This document shows, piece by piece, positions 60,756 to 64,000 of a DNA stretch of 64,000 bases; within the stretch, counting starts at the first letter, position 1; every line of letters starts with the position of its first letter. The translations under genes and the position numbers were made by a program. This DNA comes from Strigomonas culicis (taxonomy: Eukaryota > Euglenozoa > Kinetoplastea > Trypanosomatida > Trypanosomatidae): assembly GCA_000482145.1 (NCBI GenBank), contig AUXH01000013.1, positions 17,103 to 81,102 of the forward strand, in the 5' to 3' direction. Under the pieces are notes generated by a model, which was not told the origin of the DNA, searched no databases, and saw only the letters and a program-made list of their open reading frames with translations.

Positions 60756-60950
60756 AGGAGTAGAGTGGATACAAAGCAAAGGGAAAAGGCAAACTCTCAA
60801 AAAAAACATGTAAGCAGAAAGAGCACATTCATATTTGTATATAAAAAAGGGCTTTTTTTTTCGTAGAGAAAACCATATATACTTACACATTGTAATCACT
60901 TTCATTTTTTCAGAAAAACATAAGATACTACAAAGTAAGGAAGTGAGAAC

Positions 60951-60955
60951 CACAC

Positions 60956-60986
<31 letters not shown>
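60951..60986. repeat. (CA)n microsatellite
   Basis: A near-perfect CA run between the GT60 gene and the GC-rich island. Confidence 0.95.
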
Positions 60987-61231
60987 TGCGCAGAAATGAA
61001 AAAGGATGCCCTCCAGCTATTACTGCACAAAAACACCTCCATCAAAGGCACCTTTAACAAACAAGTATTGTCCTTTAAACGACAGCATCTTTGCTACGTA
61101 AACAAGTTCATCATCATTTTCAGAATTCAAAAGAAACGAGTTCATTCGATTGTGGAGAATGAAATCCAATGTACGAATGCAAATGAAATAAACACACCCG
61201 AGCAGCTACAAGAAAACCGCCTTGCATCAGA

Positions 61232-61620
61232 AAGGGCGGGGGCGCCCCCTCCAAGCAGTAGAATACGGAACGCACCGCTCGCAATATCGAGGGGCGGGGC
61301 CCTGCCGCCCCCAACAGCACCCTGGGAGGCTGCACTAAAAGACTCTGGCGCCGCTCAAAGGACGGGGAGCGAGCCTACGCCCAAGCTTACCCACCCGCCC
61401 CCCCCCCCCCCTCTCCCCGGCCTCCGAGGGGCCGGCGGCGCCCCCTCCCGGCCCGCCGAGCCCCGGCCCTCTCCGGCCGAGGAGGACCCAATCACGCTCC
61501 CGAAACGGCCACTGGCCCCTCGCCCCCTCCCAACGCCCCCTGGTGGGCTCTAGGCCCCCCTCAGCCAGGGGGCGCGGCGTGGGGAAAGAACCACGCCGCC
61601 CCCACCAAGGCTCGATTTGA
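61232..61620. other. GC-rich, structure-prone island upstream of the 5S rRNA gene
   Basis: About 390 bases of very high GC in an otherwise AT-rich spacer. It contains a 12-base palindrome (61238-61249), a run of 14 C near 61397-61410, repeated CGCCCCCTCC-like motifs (around 61243, 61440, 61521) and a long hairpin at 61563-61612. The minus strand has many G-runs that could form G-quadruplexes. There is no reading frame with protein-like composition on either strand and no tRNA or spliced-leader exon that I can see. It could be a structured RNA, a regulatory or boundary element, or a repeat-derived insertion. Confidence 0.55.
61563..61612. other. Long GC hairpin
   Basis: AGCC at 61563-61566 can pair with GGCT at 61609-61612. 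Inside it GGGG, a one-base bulge and GCGGCGTGG pair with CCACGCCGC and CCCC around an 8-base loop (61583-61590). It ends 34 bases before the 5S gene. Confidence 0.6.
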
Positions 61621-61646
61621 CCACTATCTTCCGTTTACCTGCTTTT

Positions 61647-61766
61647 GGATACGACCATACTTAGCTGAGTACACCATATCCCGTCCGATTTGTGAAGTTA
61701 AGCAGCTACAGGCCTAGTTAGTACTGGGGTCAGTGATGACTCGGGAACCCTGGGTGCCGTATCCCT
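61647..61766 (+). rRNA. 5S ribosomal RNA
   Basis: A 120-base gene on the plus strand, opposite to every protein gene in the window. The 5' end GGATACG pairs with the 3' CGTATCC, closing helix I. The conserved core is plain: CACCATATCCCGTCCGATTT, then GTGAAGTTAAGC (the A-box part of the internal control region) and TAGTACTGGGGTCAGTGATG with ACTCGGGAACCC (the C-box part). RNA polymerase III should transcribe it using the internal promoter and TFIIIA. A T7 run follows the 3' end as terminator. Confidence 0.97.
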
Positions 61767-61768
61767 CC

Positions 61769-61775
61769 TTTTTTT
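61769..61775 (+). terminator. RNA polymerase III oligo-T terminator of the 5S gene
   Basis: A run of seven T directly after the closing stem of the 5S rRNA, the standard Pol III stop signal. Confidence 0.85.
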
Positions 61776-61799
61776 GCCTACCTCGTAAAAGAGGTAGGC
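61776..61799. repeat. Perfect 9-bp inverted repeat after the 5S terminator
   Basis: GCCTACCTC, a six-base loop, then GAGGTAGGC. It starts at the base after the Pol III T-run. On either strand it would form a stable hairpin. Confidence 0.9.
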
Positions 61800-62267
61800 G
61801 GCGCCGCAGCGAACGGGTGTCCACGCGGACGCGCTGTGCTTGTACGCTGGGCTTGTTTGGGCTTGCTTCGTGTCAACTAAAGAAGAGAGAAGGGAGGGGT
61901 GAACGAGTGGATGAGCGGCCGGATACACACACACACACACACACACACACAAAGAAAAGAGTAAAACGAGCGGAAAAGCGTCTAGTCCTATAGAGCAACA
62001 GGAAGTCCCTTACATGAAGGAGTGTTCTTTTTTTTTTATGTATATCTTTTATACTATTACGAAAACAGACTGCATACGTTGGAGTAGGCAGCAAAGAGGA
62101 GCACACACAAGGTCAGAACAACAATGACAAGAATAAACAAACCGAAAGAATACGCACAGCTACCGCTTCTCCGCGTTGCCTACTGGCACACCGTCTCCCT
62201 CTCACATTTTTTTTTATATTTATCGTGGATGGGTGGACGACCGGCGGCGCGCGTGTGGGGCGACAGC
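61800..62267. other. Spacer between the 5S gene and Rab6
   Basis: No gene is seen. It contains a CA repeat and T-runs, and includes the presumed 3' UTR of Rab6. Confidence 0.6.
61925..61951. repeat. (CA)n microsatellite
   Basis: A perfect CA run. Together with the one at 60951-60986 it brackets the 5S/GC-island segment. Confidence 0.95.
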
Positions 62268-63083
62268 TCAGCAGCAGGCCCCGCCCCCCGCCGGCGCGCC
62301 GCCCTGTCCCTCCGACGCGGCCCGCATGGTGGAGGGCGTGACGAGGAACGCATTGCGGCCGCCGGCGGCGGCGGCGCTGGCGGGGCCGGACGTGGCCGCC
62401 GCGGCGCCGCTACCACCCACGTCCGGCCCCGGCAGCGCGCGCGCCACCTCGCGGAACATGGCCTTGACGCCCGCGCCGGTCTTGGCGCTCACCTCGGTGA
62501 AGAGGCAGTGGTGCTCCGCCGCCTTCTTCGCCGCCTCCTCCGTGCTCACCTCGCGCTCTTCGATCGACAGATCCTTCTTGTTGCCGACGAGCATGATGAC
62601 AACGCCGTCGTCGCCGGTGGCCGGGGGGCACGGCACGACATCGCTCGTGGGAGAGGCCTCGCCGCCGGCCCGCTCCCCGCGCACGTCGTCGACCCACGAG
62701 AAGGCGTTCAGGAAGGACGCGCGCGAGGCGATGTCGTAGACGATGATGGTGGCCGCGCTGTTGCGGATGTAGCTCGGGATGAGCGACCGAAAACGCTCCT
62801 GGCCGGCGGTGTCCCACACATGCAGGCGCACATGATAGCCGACCACGCCCTCCGCCTTGGGCGCCGCCCCATCCGCCCCCGCTGGCGCCGCGCCCGGCTG
62901 CAGGGCGGACTTGGGCTTTTCGATGTAAATGGACTTGCTGAAGAAATCGATGCCGATCGTCGGCTGGTACTGCTGGTCGAACGAATCGTACATGAAGCGC
63001 GCGACGATGCTGGTCTTGCCCACGGACTGGTCGCCCAGGAGCACTACTTTATGTTTGACAGAGGGCAGCTCACCGCCAGACAT
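62268..63083 (-). CDS. RAB6: Rab6 GTPase (Golgi retrograde trafficking)
   Basis: A 271-residue small GTPase controlling intra-Golgi and endosome-to-Golgi traffic. The motifs are complete: GDQSVGKTS (17-25), switch [13 protein letters not shown] with T42, [18 protein letters not shown] (90-107), NKKD (168-171) and SAK (199-201). [17 protein letters not shown] and the RSLIPSYIR block are characteristic of Rab6 over other Rabs. The C-terminus ACC is a double-cysteine geranylgeranylation site. Two unusual insertions stand out: about 25 Ala/Pro/Gly-rich residues (59-83) between the two switch regions, and about 20 residues (139-159) before [11 protein letters not shown]. The tail after residue 215 is also long and Ala/Gly-rich. 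Typical Rab6 is about 208 residues. It lies upstream, in transcription order, of the 5S gene and the Golgi glycosyltransferases. Confidence 0.95.
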   Translation of the reverse strand: MSGGELPSVKHKVVLLGDQSVGKTSIVARFMYDSFDQQYQPTIGIDFFSKSIYIEKPKSALQPGAAPAGADGAAPKAEGVVGYHVRLHVWDTAGQERFRSLIPSYIRNSAATIIVYDIASRASFLNAFSWVDDVRGERAGGEASPTSDVVPCPPATGDDGVVIMLVGNKKDLSIEEREVSTEEAAKKAAEHHCLFTEVSAKTGAGVKAMFREVARALPGPDVGGSGAAAATSGPASAAAAGGRNAFLVTPSTMRAASEGQGGAPAGGGACC

Positions 63084-63564
63084 CGTTGTCTTTATGTAGG
63101 TCTGTTGTTGTTGTTTTTTCTCACCTTCTTCTAATCACTCACTCTCTCTCTCTCTCTCTTTCTCTCTCTATATACGTGTAAAGATATATATACGTGTGTA
63201 TATGTGATGGCGAGAGAGAAAGGTAATAAGATGTGCACAGATGAGGAGGAAGTTCAATGAGCGCCTTCCCCTTCACTGTGGAATAATAGATGTATGAACT
63301 ACACGTGGGTGTTTGGAAAAAAGAAAAAAGAGTGGGAAATGGGGGATTTGATGTCTCGTAGATACAGAGCGTTAAGAACCATACGTGTGACAGGAGCAAC
63401 CACCAAACTATCTATAACGAGTAGCTGTTCAACATGAGCAATATCATTTATCTCTGTGTATGTGTGAAAAAAAAAACACTTTAAGGAAAGAACCATAAAA
63501 AAAAAAAAACAGCAACCGCAACGAGTGTGGAAAGGACACTCCACACGACCCATCCTCGCGCCCA
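63084..63564. other. Spacer between the small membrane-protein gene and Rab6
   Basis: No gene is seen. It contains a CT repeat, purine-rich tracts at about 63207-63225 and 63310-63350 that may guide Rab6 trans-splicing, and A-runs near 63470-63510. Confidence 0.6.
63141..63169. repeat. (CT)n microsatellite
   Basis: A CT run with one interruption, upstream of the Rab6 start codon; GA on the transcribed strand. Confidence 0.9.
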
Positions 63565-63861
63565 TCACTTCTTTTGCATATCCTCTCTCTGCCACCGCTC
63601 CACGTTGCGGCGGAAGTCGACGACGAACTCGTCGAACTCGTGGCGCCGCGCGTCCTTCTTGGACATGACGCTCTCGTACAAGTGCGTCTTGCACGCAAAG
63701 ATCTCGATGAAGCAGCCGAGGCTGAAGCCGAGGAGGAAGATGCCGGACATGCGGACCGGAAAGGGCAGCGTGCGGTAGCGCTTGAAGGCGCGGCTGACGC
63801 GCGTACCGTCGCGCAGGAACGGGTCCTCCTTGACGTGGCTAGAGGCGGGAAAGGAGCTCAT
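63565..63861 (-). CDS. Small single-pass membrane protein, 98 aa
   Basis: A 98-residue protein with one hydrophobic helix at about 38-56 (MSGIFLLGFSLGCFIEIFAC), a basic segment before it (RAFKRYRTLPFPVR) and a charged amphipathic C-terminal helix (FDEFVVDFRRNVERWQRE). The plan of a short basic lead, a helix ending in an E-x-F-like motif, then a Tyr-containing charged tail loosely recalls SMIM4/UQCC5, a mitochondrial complex III assembly factor, but the match is too short to rely on. It reads as a real gene because it sits in register in the array, has balanced amino-acid use and a single clean ATG at 63861. Confidence 0.7.
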   Translation of the reverse strand: MSSFPASSHVKEDPFLRDGTRVSRAFKRYRTLPFPVRMSGIFLLGFSLGCFIEIFACKTHLYESVMSKKDARRHEFDEFVVDFRRNVERWQREDMQKK

Positions 63862-63962
63862 CGCGGCGCGGCGGTAGTGCCTGCAGGTTGTTAATTAGTA
63901 TCTTTTTGTTTTAGTGATTACCTCTTGTGTGCCGCTAGATGCGCATGTACGATAGACTACGT

Positions 63963-63986
63963 AGAGAGAGAGAGAGAGAGAGAGAG
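63963..63986. repeat. (GA)n microsatellite
   Basis: A perfect GA run about 100 bases above the last gene start; a CT pyrimidine tract on the transcribed strand and a candidate splicing signal. Confidence 0.9.
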
Positions 63987-64000
63987 GAAGGAAGTAGTAG

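Larger units (their letters stand above)
60639..61231. other. Spacer upstream of the AT-rich GT60 gene
   Basis: No gene is seen. It contains the GT60 acceptor and a CA repeat. The open frame on the plus strand from 60996 into the GC-rich island has no protein-like composition. Confidence 0.6.

Noticed and set aside
60996..61553. 185-codon plus-strand frame entering the GC-rich island
   Set aside because: The first half is random-looking and the second is Pro/Ala/Arg low complexity from C-runs. There is no conserved motif, and it runs against the array.
61605..61625. tRNA-like B box (GGCTCGATTTG)
   Set aside because: It lacks the GGTTCGAnnCC consensus, and no cloverleaf or matching acceptor stem can be built around it.
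61232..61646. Spliced-leader RNA gene beside the 5S gene
   Set aside because: Some kinetoplastids link SL and 5S genes, so I looked on both strands, but no sequence resembles the conserved SL exon.
60951..61951. 5S/GC-island segment as a mobile element bracketed by CA repeats
   Set aside because: CA runs are common in these spacers, and I see no target-site duplication, poly-A tail or reverse-transcriptase remnant.
1..64000. CRISPR arrays, bacterial operons, ribosome binding sites
   Set aside because: No spaced direct repeats or Shine-Dalgarno pattern. The gene organisation is kinetoplastid, so these do not apply.

Overview
The window looks like nuclear DNA of a kinetoplastid, most likely a trypanosomatid. 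The evidence is one long one-directional array of intronless genes, purine-rich (minus-strand polypyrimidine) tracts with an AG acceptor just upstream of most starts, calflagin genes, GT67 and GT60 glycosyltransferases of the trypanosomatid type, and a trypanosomatid-like 5S rRNA gene. The genus cannot be fixed from this sequence alone. Coding DNA is mostly GC-rich, while the spacers are AT-rich and full of homopolymers and microsatellites.

All 17 protein genes I accept lie on the minus strand, so transcription runs from 64,000 toward 1 as part of one polycistronic unit. In transcription order they are: a small membrane protein (63.6-63.9 kb), Rab6 (62.3-63.1), the plus-strand 5S rRNA gene and a GC-rich island (61.2-61.8), an AT-rich GT60 glycosyltransferase (58.4-60.6), a large GT60 glycosyltransferase (54.6-58.0), a GT67 beta-1,3-glycosyltransferase (50.7-54.1), a COG1-like Golgi tether (46.5-50.5), an ankyrin/UEV-like/RING protein (43.4-46.2), the U2 snRNP protein SF3A2 (42.1-42.8), a 4998-residue ATM/Tel1 kinase (26.6-41.6), the tRNA exportin XPOT (21.3-26.1), an SRP14-like protein (19.5-20.7), a 330-residue unknown (18.0-19.0), a 1248-residue unknown with a mitochondrial-type N-terminus (14.0-17.8), a two-pass membrane protein with a cyclase-homology domain and a protein kinase (7.6-13.5), a 477-residue unknown (5.3-6.7), a proteasome-chaperone-like protein (4.1-4.8), a tandem cytochrome b5 (2.8-3.5) and two calflagins (0.04-2.3).

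Kinetoplastid arrays are not normally functional operons. Even so, Rab6, the COG1-like protein and three Golgi-type glycosyltransferases lie within about 17 kb and would all act in the Golgi.

The finding I rate highest is the SRP14-like protein. Trypanosomatid signal recognition particle is described as lacking SRP9 and SRP14, with a tRNA-like RNA in the Alu-domain role. Here the SRP14 elements can be read in order in one protein, split by an insertion of about 225 residues. Also notable are the membrane cyclase-homology/kinase protein, whose cyclase half has lost a metal-binding Asp and whose kinase is non-RD; the GT60/GT60/GT67 group; the GC-rich G-quadruplex-prone island beside the 5S gene; a Rab6 with an insertion between its switches; and a duplicated cytochrome b5.
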